A DNA stretch of 64,000 bases from Roridomyces roridus (lineage: Eukaryota > Basidiomycota > Agaricomycetes > Agaricales > Mycenaceae): the NCBI GenBank assembly GCA_029378245.1, contig JARKIF010000001.1, positions 4,278,001 to 4,342,000 on the forward strand. The letters are read 5' to 3'. The notes beneath the pieces were generated by a model, which was given only the letters and a program-made list of their open reading frames with translations, searched no databases and was not told the origin of the DNA. The stretch's first letter is position 1. Every line of letters begins with the position of its first letter. The translations under genes were made by a program, and so were the position numbers. Shown here one piece after another: positions 35,474 through 46,591 of the stretch.

Positions 35474-36207
35474 TCAATGGCGCAACGGCTTGTACGCCAC
35501 CTTTGCCCCAAACCCACAACACCTCCCGATGAGGAACAATATCGGCGTGATAAACAGGAGGAGCATCGCAACGAGCGTCAACCAAATCGCATTGCCCATA
35601 ACAGCGCTATGCCCCCCACTGACGTCGTCCACGCGCTTCTTGACGAGGAAGAAGAACGCGAGATCGAAAGCGAATACGACGAGACCCGTGGCGCCTGCGA
35701 AGCCGCTGAAGCAATCGGCGCAGCATTCGGCTAGGAAGGGAATGCCTAGGAGTGCGAGGAGTGCAAAGATGAATGCGATGATAGAGATGCCAAAGGCAAC
35801 GAGGTGGAGGACGAGCGCTTTTGTCAGTGCGGCGGCTGCGACGTTGACGTTTTGGCTGAGGACGGAGGGGAGGGTGCCGTTGATGTATTGCGAGGCCGCT
35901 GAGAATCATTCTTAGAAGGTATGGAGAGGAGGGAGAGGTAAGAGGACGCACACGACAACGAATACCCGATTTTCGCGGGCGAGCATTGAAGACCCATGCC
36001 GTTCTTTAGGTCCGTGCAAAACCCGAGCACACCAAGGTCGACGAATGGCGTCGTCTGGTTGCTGTCTGCGGTGGATGCAGCAGCACCCGCGAGGTCGATA
36101 CGGAGGAAGTAAATGGACTTGAAGTAGGGGACGTCAAAGGCGACGATGCCGAGGAGGATGGCAGCCGCTGCGATCGAGGCGACGCCGAGGATTTTGTCGC
36201 AGCCCAT
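35474..36207 (-). CDS. PalI/SUR7-type four-helix membrane protein
   Basis: Two exons (36207-35952, 35898-35474) give 226 residues with four predicted membrane helices: residues about 7-25, then three after the intron (VLHLVAFGISIIAFIFALLA, GATGLVVFAFDLAFFFLV and IWLTLVAMLLLFITPILFLI). The first extracellular loop holds LGVLGFC and a second Cys (LQCSPAKIGYSL), the claudin-like pattern of SUR7/PalI proteins. Such proteins sit in plasma-membrane eisosome domains or act in ambient pH sensing. The donor GTGCGT at 35951 was chosen over GTGTGC because only it keeps the hydrophobic frame. The C-terminus ends shortly after helix 4, so it lacks the long tail of true PalI. Confidence 0.82.
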
Positions 36208-36870
36208 GATAGTGTGTGTGCAAGAACGAAAAAAGGTGGGAGGAGAAGGTGAATGGGAGGGAAGAAATTGGGCCGCACGGAGTTATATGTGACGCATGCA
36301 CAGCCCGGCGCAGCGCTGGCATGAATTAGCCGGGACAGCCTTTGATCCGCGTCGCCGCGTTTTTCTTTCCTTCCTCGATGGTCTATCCGTCTATCGCTGT
36401 GGTGCTCCAAGATATCGAAAAAGGGCTTGCAAGACAGTGGCAGGAATTATGGCCGCCACTGCCTGCCATTCGGGACACGAAGAGACAAAGTAGAAGCACC
36501 ACCATCAACAGGCAGTGCCAATTGGCCCGAGCGCCAGGCTGCGGCGCCAAGACATCGCTCAACATGCCTTTTCTTGCGCTCTGCTTTCATATTCGAATCG
36601 GGATGGAATCTCCTGCTTACCACCATCGGCGCCCACGTCTGCCGCTCGAGCTGCCACAAAGAACCACTTCAGAACTTGCGATTTGCCCGATAGTTCCATT
36701 CCCACCGAACATACTAGGGCGCCGTATTGTTGAATCGACTGAAAATCACGAAGTAGGAAAGCACAAGTCAGGGTATATTATCCGGTGGGTATGGTATTTA
36801 TACAAGAATTAAGGCGGAAAAGCTATGGTAAGTCGTTCTATGGCCGTTTCAAATCCAAAGCATCTGTCTC
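36208..36870. other. Intergenic, no gene seen
   Basis: This lies between the start of the PalI-like gene and the 3' end of P450 gene 2. Short open frames only; no elements recognised. Confidence 0.4.
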
Positions 36871-38850
36871 TCACGCGGGTGCCTCCTCCAGCGCCAGCAC
36901 TTGTGCGACTCGTGCATCGCGGGGGATGACATTCACCCGGAATGGGACAGGCGACCGTCCCGAGAGCCCGTCGTACTCCTTCAAGTCGATCGGCTCCTCC
37001 GGCAGCGCCTCCATCGTGAACGCCCACAGCATCCGAGAAATGGTCAGCCAAATCTCGCGCTCGGCGACAATCATTCCAGGGCATATCCTTCGACTGCGAA
37101 AAAAGGTTTAGAACTCAGTCGATAAGCTGCCAATTTTCAAAACTCACCCAGCCCCGAACATCCAGTGATCACGTTCATTTGGGTCGGCGAGATTGGCGCT
37201 CTCCGCAGAGGTGAGGTTGTCGCGGAGGTACCGCTCGGGGTCGAATTTGTCCGGGTTCGCGTGCCGCTTGGGGTCGTGGTGCATCGTGAAAGTGTTGAGC
37301 ACGACGACCGTACCCTTTGGAATGAATTGGCCCTTGTAGGTGAAGTTCTCGCTCGCAACGTGCGGGGTACCGAGCCAGAAGGGGTTGTGGCATCGCTCGA
37401 CCTCTTTGACGATCGCGTGGCAGAAGGGCAGGTTCTATGGGCTGCGGTCAGTCACTGGGAAATTTCTGACTGCCTGTACAGACACACCTTCTCGTCTTCA
37501 ACGGTGGGCATCCGATCGCGCCCGACGACTCGGTCGAGTTCCTCGTGTGCGCGTTTCTGAATCTCCGGGTATGTAGGAATAAGGGCAGAGAACCACTGCA
37601 TGATAGCCGCCGTCTGCATCGCTGCTCGTGAGTATTTCATCTCCACTGAGACACTGGAACTCACCGTCTCAACGCCTCCAATCATAAAGGCCGATGCAAG
37701 AATGGCCATATCCAAATCATCCATCTTCTCCTCTCCCTTCGACTCGATCATGGTCTTTGCCAGACAATCCGGCACATTCTCCCCGCTCTCCATCCGGTGC
37801 TCGATATCTTTGATCATGCCCCCGTACGTCTCCACCAGCTTCTCGTGCAGTTTCTCGCCTCGATTACGCATGGGACTGGGGAAATGCTGGAGGATCGGGA
37901 TGAAATCGACCAGGTTGGACATGGGCCCCGTAACGTTCATGAACTCGCGGCTGATTTTCAGGGCTTGGCCGACAAGAGGGTGGTAGATGCTGCTTGTGCG
38001 TGTGCCGAAGACGACGGAGAGCATGTTGTTGAGCGAGGCACGGCCTGCGTGAGGCTACTCGGTGGGTAAGCGACTCATCCAGCGTTGTCGAATGATGAAA
38101 ACTTACCTGTGGATTGACGGGTACAGTGCCGCCGCGGCTCTCCTGGTACATTGCCTTGATAAGGACGGTAGCCTCCGAATCGAGGGTGTTCGTATAGCTG
38201 TCGACAGCGCGCTGGTTGAGCCAGGTGCTCGCAATGCGACGGTGCTTGCGCCTTGAATTGATTCGTGTGAGTCCCAGATCTGTATTGACCCGAAATCACT
38301 CACCATCGGTCGTTGTAGGGCGTCGCAGTGATTCCACGCCCAACGAAGACGGTCTTGCTCTTCACGAACATCTCTTTACGAGACGAGAAGACAGCACCGT
38401 TGGTCACCTGCGTCGTGATCAATACAAGCTCAAAGAGTAAATACGTGAGCTGACTTACGATGAGGTCTTTGACTATTTCAGGGCTGGAAACAATGACGAA
38501 GAGTTGATTCCCGAGCCACAGCGAGTACAGATCGCCGAATTTCTTGGCCCATCGGTCAAGCGTGACTTCGGGATATTGCGTGAGGAGGGGGAATGAGCCT
38601 AGAATCGGGAACCCTGGAGAAGCGCATGAGGCGAGTTCGTATACGGCAAGGTTGAATAAAAACCTCGAGGTCCGGCTGGTATGTTGTTTCCTTCCTTGTC
38701 GACGAGCGGTCGCTGAAGGAGCTTAAACGACCAATAGGCCGCAGCGAGCGTCAAGACGCCGAGAGCCGCGAAGGTGAGGAGTGGCTGATGCGTGGTCGAG
38801 GGACCATCAGCCAAGGGCAAGTGGTAAGTCGAGTTGGATTGGAAGTTCAT
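36871..38850 (-). CDS. Cytochrome P450 monooxygenase 2
   Basis: A second ER-anchored P450 from a different subfamily than gene 1. The N-terminus (from 38850) has a membrane anchor at about residues 24-45, then IPAGPR. Later exons carry GFPILGSFPLLTQYP, WLNQRAVDSYTNTLDSEA, an I-helix AFMIGGVETT with an intron in the motif, KEVERCHNPFWLG (ExxR is EVER), KFDPERY and the heme loop FGAGRRICPG. The ligand Cys codon is at 37081-37083, and an intron splits FGAG from RRICPG. The overall pattern recalls fungal phenylacetate-hydroxylase-type P450s. About eight introns, not all placed exactly. No damage seen; substrate unknown. Confidence 0.88.
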
Positions 38851-40994
38851 ATCAGAGTAATCAAAGGAGGATTGTCCTGGCGGTTGTACTAGGCGAGGAG
38901 GAGCCGGGTTCTTGGTGTTCGAAAGCGAGAGTCGACCTTTTTATTCGTAGCTCAAGCTCAGGTACACATCGGAGCTTCTTTCTAGTGTCCGCGACTTCCT
39001 TGAAGATCCACGGAAAGAAGGCGCATGTGGTCCACAGACATTCCTAAGCAATGATTACGAGCACCAGAAATGAGGCCGGTGCTTATCAAAGAAGGCTATC
39101 ACGCGGTTCTCATTCACCGAGTTGTCCGTCATCCAAGCAGCGAGAAAGCCTCACGGACTTCGGAGGTGGCTCCGTGCTAAATTAAGGCCAAGGGAAGAGG
39201 TCTTATTAGTGATTGGGTCCGTGGTTGTCCGGGAATCATTTTCAGGTTGATGGCCGTTCTGTGCTCTACTCTGGATTCCCTGCGGTCCAGAATACGAGTG
39301 AGCGGCGAGTATGTGAATTCGACGTCTATCCCCAGTTCACTCGTCAGAGTGCGGAGTACTTACCAGGTACTTACATGGACATTGCAAAGATCTCTGGTAA
39401 ACGCCGCTAATTCGAAGTACTATATGGGACGGTCTTATTGGCCACCTAAGGGGTTTCGAGCCGTTGGGCAAGGATTCAGACAATTCACCAAAGAATCGAC
39501 GGCCCATGGTGGTAGACTGGCCTCGTACGAGTAGAACGAGCCCAGGGTCGGCCGGTTCTGTCCACTTTTGGTGACATGGGAAAGATTTTGCGGCGACGGG
39601 TCTAAAAATGGCCTAACCGGCTAACCTGGCCAGGCGTGGGAGCCGCCCCGATGGACGCTCCCTGAAGCAACATTTGAGTAAGGATTCGTTGTATGGATGC
39701 TCAATACACTTGGGGAAGATGAATGGATACATGGGTGAGGCCGATATGAGACAAATTCAAGCATGAATGGGTAGGTAGAGTACGTAGACGGGAGGAGAAG
39801 CGGAGCATGCTGACACGCCGTACTGGGGAGTCAAGACCTCGGAAAGCCACCGGATATGCTCCTAGGACATGAAATCATGTAGTGAGGCATTGGGGGACAT
39901 GCTGTGATGCGTAGAGAATGGAATCTGGGAGGCGGCGAAAAGCTGGTGTGAACACGTCACGTTGCTGGCTCCCGTTCAACGTCGACGAGAGGTAAACAAG
40001 CAAGATAAGCTCTCATATCCAGGGTGGGAGTGTTAGGAACGCACCTGGATTGCTACAATTCCCGCCGAGTCCCCTACTCTCTGAAAGAAAACTCGATATG
40101 TGGGTGTGGTGAAAAATGGATGTTTGCGATGAATGGTGGCAGCGAGGAGTCAGGAATATGGCCAAGATCTTGTCAAGGGCACTCAGGGAAGGGTTGATAT
40201 TTGCTTTAAGGCGGTGCGAGGTCCCGGGAGCACAGCACCAGCATCGCGCGGGATACAGGCGTGTCGAGTAGCTCCGTCTTGATGCGCTTGGTCGCCAGCA
40301 AAAGGGTGCGCAGCGGAGAGGATGGGGAGGAAAGGCGTCTGAGGAAGGGCTGAGGAGTAGCGAGAGATCTTGCGAGCAGAACGAGTACACGAGCTCGTCA
40401 AACGGCGGGGTGGTCGTGGAGTGAGAGGCGATTGACTGCCAGCGATGCTAAGGAATCACGTGTTTCAGACATCCGCCCCGGTTGTTGACAGGCACAGCAT
40501 CACGTCAATTCCGTCAATCAACCCCAATTTCGGTTCAAGACGAGCCATTGACATCCCTTGCAATATGCGACCACAGCCAGGTAGAAATATTCGACCGACA
40601 AGCTTGTATGGAGCAAGTGGCCAGGTAGCCTGTGCGGCCAGGTGGGGGGTCCCATATAGTAAAGTCCGTCCGAGTCCGCGACGCCGCCGACTTGCTTCCC
40701 ATGCGGCTTCACCACGGCCGGATCCGACGGGAAGTCGCGGTGTAGCAGAACACGAGTACCAATCTTCAGCACTTTCATTGGCCTGCCGAATGCCGTCTTG
40801 ACCCGCGATCACCATCTACAACTATGTTAGTGACACAAACAAGCAAGATTGAAGCAAGATACTTATTGAACTTTCTTGTGAAATTCAACGCAAGAATAAC
40901 ATTGCATGGCATAATTCCGGCTTTAAGCCTCGAGAGATGTTGATCAGTGTTTGTTCACGTCCCGTGATCCACATGCATCTTGTCCGCTACTTCC
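38851..40994. other. Intergenic, no supported gene
   Basis: Over 2 kb without a convincing gene. The first few hundred bases are the P450 promoter. Frames at 40013-40390 and 40465-40815 (minus) lack domains and are not called. No TIR or LTR boundaries were found. Confidence 0.35.
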
Positions 40995-41974
40995 ATGGCC
41001 CCAACAACGAATGCGACAGATACGCGCGCGGACCCAATCTCTATGTACCCGCGACTTCCTCGCGAATTGGAACGGGCCATCTTTGAGCTCGTAGCCCTCT
41101 CCCACCCTGTTTTTATCCCAAGTCTCATGCTCCTGGCGTCACGGGTGAAACAATGGTATTTTCACCGCCTTCAACTCGCTTTTTGGTCTTGACTCCTCTC
41201 TAGGATTGATCCTTTTCTTTACCGCACTCTGGTCATTGGAATGGACAATTCACGCTTGAAGCAGGCCGATCGCCAGCGCACGTACACTTTGAAGCAATGG
41301 GGGCGTATCGCGGAGCTCCAGGCAAGCTTGCTTGAGTTCACCCGGAATCTCATGATGGATGTCGCCCCGGGCAACAATCGTACCACCCTCAATGCGCTTT
41401 TACTTGCTTGCCCCAACGTCCAGAATCTCTACATGCCCTGGGCAAGCTATAGTCCTCCCCCCACCGAAACGATCGACGTCCTTGAATTGCGTCATTTGTA
41501 CTGCGATGTAGACGACCTCGTCAAAACAAACCCCTTCTCGCGCCCTTTCTTCCAGAACATCTCGCACCTCGAGCTATTCAGCCCACCAGCCGACAAGGAT
41601 TGGCCGGGTCTCATACGTCTCCCACGGCTTACCCACCTTGCATTCAACAACGAACTTCTCACGCTCTTTCAGCGCCTCCTGAATGAATGCGCGTCGTTGC
41701 GAGTGTTGGTTGTGCTGGATACGCCCAGGCCTTCGTCCGACTACTCAGAGTTGGCCAACGACACGCGATTCGTGATGATGGAAGTCGAGGACTTCATCGA
41801 CGATTGGCAGTGCGGCGTTTTGGATGGAAACGACTATTGGGCTCGTGCGGAGGATTTTATTGCGAAGCGGATTGGGGGAGAGCCGCCGTGTGAGTTCTCT
41901 TTACCTAACAGGTTTTGTTTGTATCTGACGAGTTCATTACAGCAGACGGAAAGCATCCATTTTATCTCCGATAA
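40995..41974 (+). CDS. PRELE-family protein copy C
   Basis: Exons 40995-41155, 41204-41889 and 41943-41974 give 292 residues in one frame. The N-terminus is extended relative to other copies (MAPTTNATDTRADP) before MYPRLPRELERAIFELVALS. Exon 2 begins IDPFLYRTLV and carries CPNVQNLYMPW, FFQNISHLELF, LPRLTHLAF and RFVMME with DDWQCGVLDGNDYW. The last exon reads SDGKHPFYLR. It is closest in layout to copy D, 1.7 kb away. If the last intron is not spliced, the frame runs on to 42086. Function unknown. Confidence 0.75.
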
Positions 41975-42496
41975 GACGAGTACATTCCTTCTGATACAGA
42001 GGATTTGGAAAGCCCGGAGCTCCCCGTCGAAGAGCACGCATCTCAGTAATATATATATAGGCAAACCAAAGACACTCCTTGTATAAATCTTTCTGCGAGC
42101 GACGCGAGTCGGCATGAACCAACCGGGTTTACACGACGCCGCCCTGACTGACCGTATTGCCATCTCTCGGCCTGGAGTGAATCGCACCGATCTCCTGTTG
42201 GTTGCTTCGCGGCGCGCGCGCGCGAGCCGGTAATTCACCCAATGACTGCATCTTTGAATAATCTTTCGTGTAAGACGCTACCGGTACTATATCATACTCC
42301 AAGTTCCCGCGGGTTGAATGTGTCGTTTTTGTAGTACAGGTTGCAAGTCTTGACCCGTGGCCCCTAGGAGTGGGCCTCAGGCCTGAGTACTGAGTCCTTG
42401 CTTAGTTCTTGAGTATTATTATATCATATGTGCCTTCGCAGTGAGGAGACAGAGACAACATGTTGTATTTGATCTACAGGATATCTAGAGGTAAGA
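41975..42496. other. Intergenic, convergent 3' flanks
   Basis: Holds 3' flanks of copy C and of the hypothetical gene on the minus strand. A short CG dinucleotide run lies at about 42213-42226. Nothing else seen. Confidence 0.4.
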
Positions 42497-43534
42497 TCAA
42501 AAGCCGTTTACCCACTTGCGCATCGCCATTGCATTCTTTCTGCCAGTCGACAAATCGAGCGACCACGGTGATGTCGTTCGGCCGTCTCGTACAAACTGTT
42601 GGAGCAGCTCTCCTTCCCGAGGGACCACGTTCTCTGCGATCCAAGGAACCGATGCACTGACCGGCTCGATGATCCTGTCGATGCGGAGGTGCATCGACTG
42701 TGGGTCAGTCGGAGAGGGTTCAAAGTGCGCGAGGCCCGATCCTTCAAGACGTCTCGATATCAGAAGATGGTGCAGCAAATAGACCAACGCACCGGTGAAT
42801 GGATAGCATGTTATATCGGTACCGGGTTTGTTGGCCAAAAAGATATATTGTAGGTGAAGTAGCTTCACGTCTCGGGGGCACACGAGATGGACATACAAGG
42901 GTTTCGCAAAGTTGACGGGGAAGAGTTGGTGCATGCCGAAGAGCATGCGTGCGGGGTGGATGCGTTGGCCCACGTGTTTCCGCCACTTTGCGACAAACTC
43001 TGGGGTGATGAGTTTCTCTAGGAGGAGTTGTTTGCGAAGAAGGGGGTAACCAACTGTGGCTTTTAGGCCTAGCATTTGCCACGGGATGCCGTCGGGCGTG
43101 AGGAGGTCATAGCCCGATTCAAACGACGAAAGGAGATGCGATGCGGTACAGCGGAAGCGGAGGCTGGGGGATTCTGGAGGTAGGCCTGGCTGAGGGGCAT
43201 AATAGAAGAAGCCGCGCGTATGGTCGGGGAATGGGATGCTGGGACGTCGCTCACTCTGCTCGCGGTCGTACTCCACTGTTGGCCCGATCCGGCCTTTCTC
43301 AAGACCTGGAAATGAGAGAGTGACCCATTTCGCTCCGACGCAGTCGACGAAGTCCGTTGATATGAGCGACTCGGGATTCAGAGCAGAGACATTTCTTTTG
43401 CGGGCCCGCTGAGGCCCTGAGTGGGCTTCGTTAGAACGATTCAGGAACGGGGAGTAGACATACGCCCGGAGGTGCTCAAAGCTCTCAAGGACTTCCAGCT
43501 ACGTGGGGACAGGCATGGGCGGCAGGAAGACCAT
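42497..43534 (-). pseudogene. Hypothetical protein with in-frame TAG near start
   Basis: One long frame without introns. From 43498 it reads LEVLESFEHLRAYVYSPF, later FVDCVGAKWVTLSFPG, GFFYYAPQPGLPPES, IPWQMLGLKATVGYP, PARMLFGMHQLFPVNF and ends MAMRKWVNGF. The only good ATG upstream (43534) opens an 11-codon leader (MVFLPPMPVPT) that meets TAG at 43499-43501 and continues in the same frame. Either the TAG is a nonsense mutation or translation begins elsewhere through an unseen exon. I do not recognise the family. Copy D of the PRELE family starts only 118 bp away on the opposite strand, so they may share a promoter. Confidence 0.5.
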
Positions 43535-43652
43535 AGAGACTGCGCTGGCATGAACGCACGGACCACCTGCCCTTTTGAGTCATTTGCCACGCACTGCCAA
43601 ACAAACTTCATCATTCTTGATTCCGTACCACGACCACACGCCTTCCCCTTTG

Positions 43653-44591
43653 ATGAGTCTCGATGCCACAGAGCCCCGACTTCCTCGCGAGCTGGAACGA
43701 GTCATTTTCGAACTCGCCGCACTCTCCCGTCCTGTCCTCATCCCAGAACTTCTCCTCGTGGCTTCGCGGGTCAAGGAGTGGTAATCGCGGCTGCATCGCT
43801 ATGTGACTCTCCCCAGTCTAACCTTGTCTCACAGGATCCAACCACTACTGTATCATACGCTGGTATTTGACTCAGGGGACTACACCACGCCGTTGGATGG
43901 GCTTCGCTCGTACAATCCAGCCAGCTTCTCCCAGGTCATTCAGCATCAGCGGACCTTGGCGGAATGCGCTCGAAACTTGATCTTCATAGGCTCCGAAGAG
44001 GAAGTTCAACTGGATGGCATTCTTTTAGCGTGTCCTCGCGTCCAGAATCTGTTTGTTCTCTGGCCGTCCGAGCACGATAAACCCAACAAAGCCACCCTCG
44101 ATGCCCTTCCCCTGCGCCAGCTCTATTGCGAAATTGACGAGCTGGCACCAACAACCCCGTTTTCTCGCCCCTTCTTCTCCAATATCTCGCATCTGGAATT
44201 ATTCAGCACTCCCAACCAGACGGAGTGGATGGGCCTCGTTCGACTCCCGCGGCTCACTCACCTCGCACTGAACCAGTACAACGATGCGCTATGCCACCTT
44301 GTCCTCAAGGATTGCAACTCCCTATGCCTGTTGGTCGTTTTGACCCCACCGGGTCCGCACACAGACTACTCCGTCGGAGCGGACCCACGCTTTGTCATGA
44401 TGGAACTGTCGGACTATATAGAGGACTGGCAGCGCGGTGCTTTGCACGGTCATGGCTATTGGGCGCGGGCGGAGGATTTCATAGCGAAGAGAAGGGCGGG
44501 ACACCCACCTCGTGAGTCGAGTTTATCTGAACGTGCAGCTTCTTATGAACCGCTTCCAGCGGATCCGCACCATCCGTTTCGTCTCGTATGA
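43653..44591 (+). CDS. PRELE-family protein copy D
   Basis: Exons 43653-43780, 43835-44511 and 44560-44591 give 278 residues. Exon 1 opens MSLDATEPRLPRELERVIFE; exon 2 begins IQPLLYHTLVFDSG and has CPRVQNLFVLWP, ALPLRQLYC, FFSNISHLELF, LPRLTHLALN and RFVMMELSDYIEDWQRGALH; the final exon reads PDPHHPFRLV. Intron phases match copies B and C exactly. The frame is clean. It is divergently placed from the hypothetical gene at 42497-43534. Confidence 0.78.
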
Positions 44592-45001
44592 GTCGTATCT
44601 ACTTGCAATCGAACTTGGTTGGGGTGTGTATCAAATCACGGCTTCAGACGGCGAATAAGAGACATCGACCAGGTGTATTAGGTATAAGTTATCGTGTACA
44701 ACAGCGGTTGTAAGTACAGCATCTCGAAATCAAATACAAGGAGTGAGGTATTGAAAAAAAAAGTTGGATGCGAATGCTAAGCGCAAGTGTAGGTAATATG
44801 GATGAAGCGGCGGGCAGGTAGAAGGAGAGTTGGATTCGCCGAATGATAAGTAGCCTCGCAAGGAGGCAGGGTGCTTGATACATTGGTGAGACGAGTTACA
44901 GCTGGAAAGTCCATCGTTAGCCTCACTTTCCTCAACGTTTGAAAAAGGGATAGACGCACGATTATACCGGAGTGAGATGCCAGGATGATTGCGCCGCACG
45001 G
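44592..45001. other. Intergenic, 3' flank of the pheromone-like gene
   Basis: No supported gene. Contains the 3' regions of PRELE copy D and the pheromone-like gene, which are convergent. Confidence 0.4.
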
Positions 45002-45139
45002 CTATGCGACAACGCACATGCCGGCCGTCCCTTTACTGCTGTCCTCGTCGACGAGAGGGCCGGGGAACTGCGGTTGGTCTTCGACGACGTGCTCTGTGCC
45101 GCCGACAAAGTATGATGCGATGGTTGTGAAGGAGTCCAT
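45002..45139 (-). CDS. CaaX pheromone-type precursor, 45 residues
   Basis: A short intronless frame starts MDSFTTIASYFVGG, in good start context (ACCAATG), and ends CVVA followed by TAG. C-aliphatic-aliphatic-A is the farnesylation box found at the end of basidiomycete lipopeptide mating pheromone precursors. The length, the acidic/polar middle (VVEDQPQF, VDEDSSKG) and the lack of other domains fit that family. Known precursors are cut at a charged site 9-14 residues before the prenylated Cys, the last three residues removed and the Cys methylated; here the acidic stretch VDEDSS is a likely cut region. It would be secreted and sensed by a STE3-type receptor. No receptor gene lies in the window, so it may be a lone or non-mating-type copy. 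Confidence 0.72.
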   Translation of the reverse strand: MDSFTTIASYFVGGTEHVVEDQPQFPGPLVDEDSSKGTAGMCVVA

Positions 45140-46591
45140 TGGTGAATGTGTGATGTGGGAGTTGTATGCGCGGATGAGAGCGAGTGCGTGGGTAGCGCGC
45201 AGAAGGATGGGAACGAAATGGAAGCAGCTCTTGGGTGGGGGGGAGCTGGTTGGGAGAAGTGCGCGTCTGCTGTGACTCTTTTATACGCCAACACCTCAAG
45301 GTCAATTGGTACAACACAATTGCGACGACGGTCCCAGCGTGCTTGCCGAACACAATAAACCAGGGGCAACATTTTGTGATGGGCCTGTGGGAAATAATAG
45401 AAGAGTTCGATGAGGGTGGTCCGTGAGTTGACATCTTATTGTGATGCTGGCGGCCGTGAAGTCGGCGGCAGACAGATCGACGCGGGCGGAGGGTCAAGAA
45501 ATAGCGCGAGTCCCTGGAACATAACAAAACAAGGCGGACGTGGAAGCGACAGGACCCATTCGCTGTAAACTTCGGGGAGACGGCGGGAAGGCCAAGATCC
45601 GGATACAACAATAACAACCTGACAGTTTCAATATTGGACCGCCGAACCTAAACTCATCTTGCAAAGTATACATCAGGTGGCGGGCGGACATGGCGGACAG
45701 AGGGAAAAGACAATAAGAACAGCAAGCGGTGATTGCCGTCTTCAGCCGGAAGTTCCAGAAAGGGAATACATTAGGGTTAGGGTTAGACAGACAGACCGGC
45801 ATAAAAAAGGCCCACCCAGCCGAGTGGCCGTAGTGGGCAGGAAAATATTGGGACGGTGCATGAGCCGAAGCCCATACAAACCGCAAGCCCACTCTGTATG
45901 GACAGGGTCGCCGTGCTATGGAGTGTTCCTACGGCCCATACACCCAGGGATGTGAAGGGGCGTATGCCATCAAGGTAAGTATGAGTTGCAGCAACGTCGA
46001 GAGCGGAGATATATACCCGAGCTGCGCGCACGGACCATATGTTTATTTGGCGCAGCTGGAAGTCTGATCCGTAGCGTGTCGGCACATTGCAAGTTCGACC
46101 GTCACTGTCCAGTGTCAATCAATCAACGCCAAGAAAAGTGTACCCGGTGCGCTGTCAGTCTTCAATGGCTCGCCCGGTGGCCCGAGAATCACTTTCGACT
46201 ACGGGGTCTGAGTCCAAGTTCCTCGGCGTCCCATAAGTACTTCCTGCCCATGTGCGACTTGCTTTTCGAAGGAGAATATGACAACCCTGCAGGCTCCCAG
46301 GGCCGCATGCGATTCGAACTTGCTAAACCGACAACCCTTGCTGCATGATTTCGGGTGGGCGGCCACCATTGGATGATGGCCATGACGGATCCGGAGCTCC
46401 AACCTTCTTACATTATAATACTAAATACATTGAGAAAATCTAGGCGAGGGTAAAGTGTACCGGCGAGTTGTCTTCATCTAAAGAAGACCATTGCATTGAT
46501 TCAAGATTCAAGAAATACCAATCTACCTCTCATACAATTATTTCATACCATGGCGCGCGCTCGTCATTCCGGTGAGCTAGATACAATTTGG
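45140..46591. other. Intergenic with telomere-like repeat
   Basis: No supported gene. The pheromone-like gene promoter is at the left end. TTAGGGTTAGGGTTAG lies at 45771-45786. Longer overlapping frames such as 45033-45617 (minus) overlap the pheromone-like gene in another frame and have no domain. Confidence 0.4.
45771..45786 (+). repeat. Interstitial TTAGGG repeats (2.7 units)
   Basis: Two full TTAGGG units and a partial third. Too short to be a telomere; it could be a fusion or repair scar, or a telobox-type promoter motif (CCCTAA on the minus strand). Confidence 0.7.

Noticed and set aside
35607..35951. Arg-rich minus-strand frame in the PalI-like gene
   Set aside because: It is a shifted frame of exon 2; the spliced frame is strongly hydrophobic.
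45033..45617. 194-residue minus-strand frame over the pheromone-like gene
   Set aside because: It overlaps the CaaX frame in another phase, is rich in Arg and His and has no recognisable domain.
46190..46400. Possible tRNA on the minus strand (GTTCGAAT)
   Set aside because: The T-stem does not pair and no acceptor stem or A box could be built.
44592..46591. Second pheromone precursor or STE3 receptor near the CaaX gene
   Set aside because: I scanned both strands for Cys-x-x-Ala-stop patterns and for seven-helix frames and found none.
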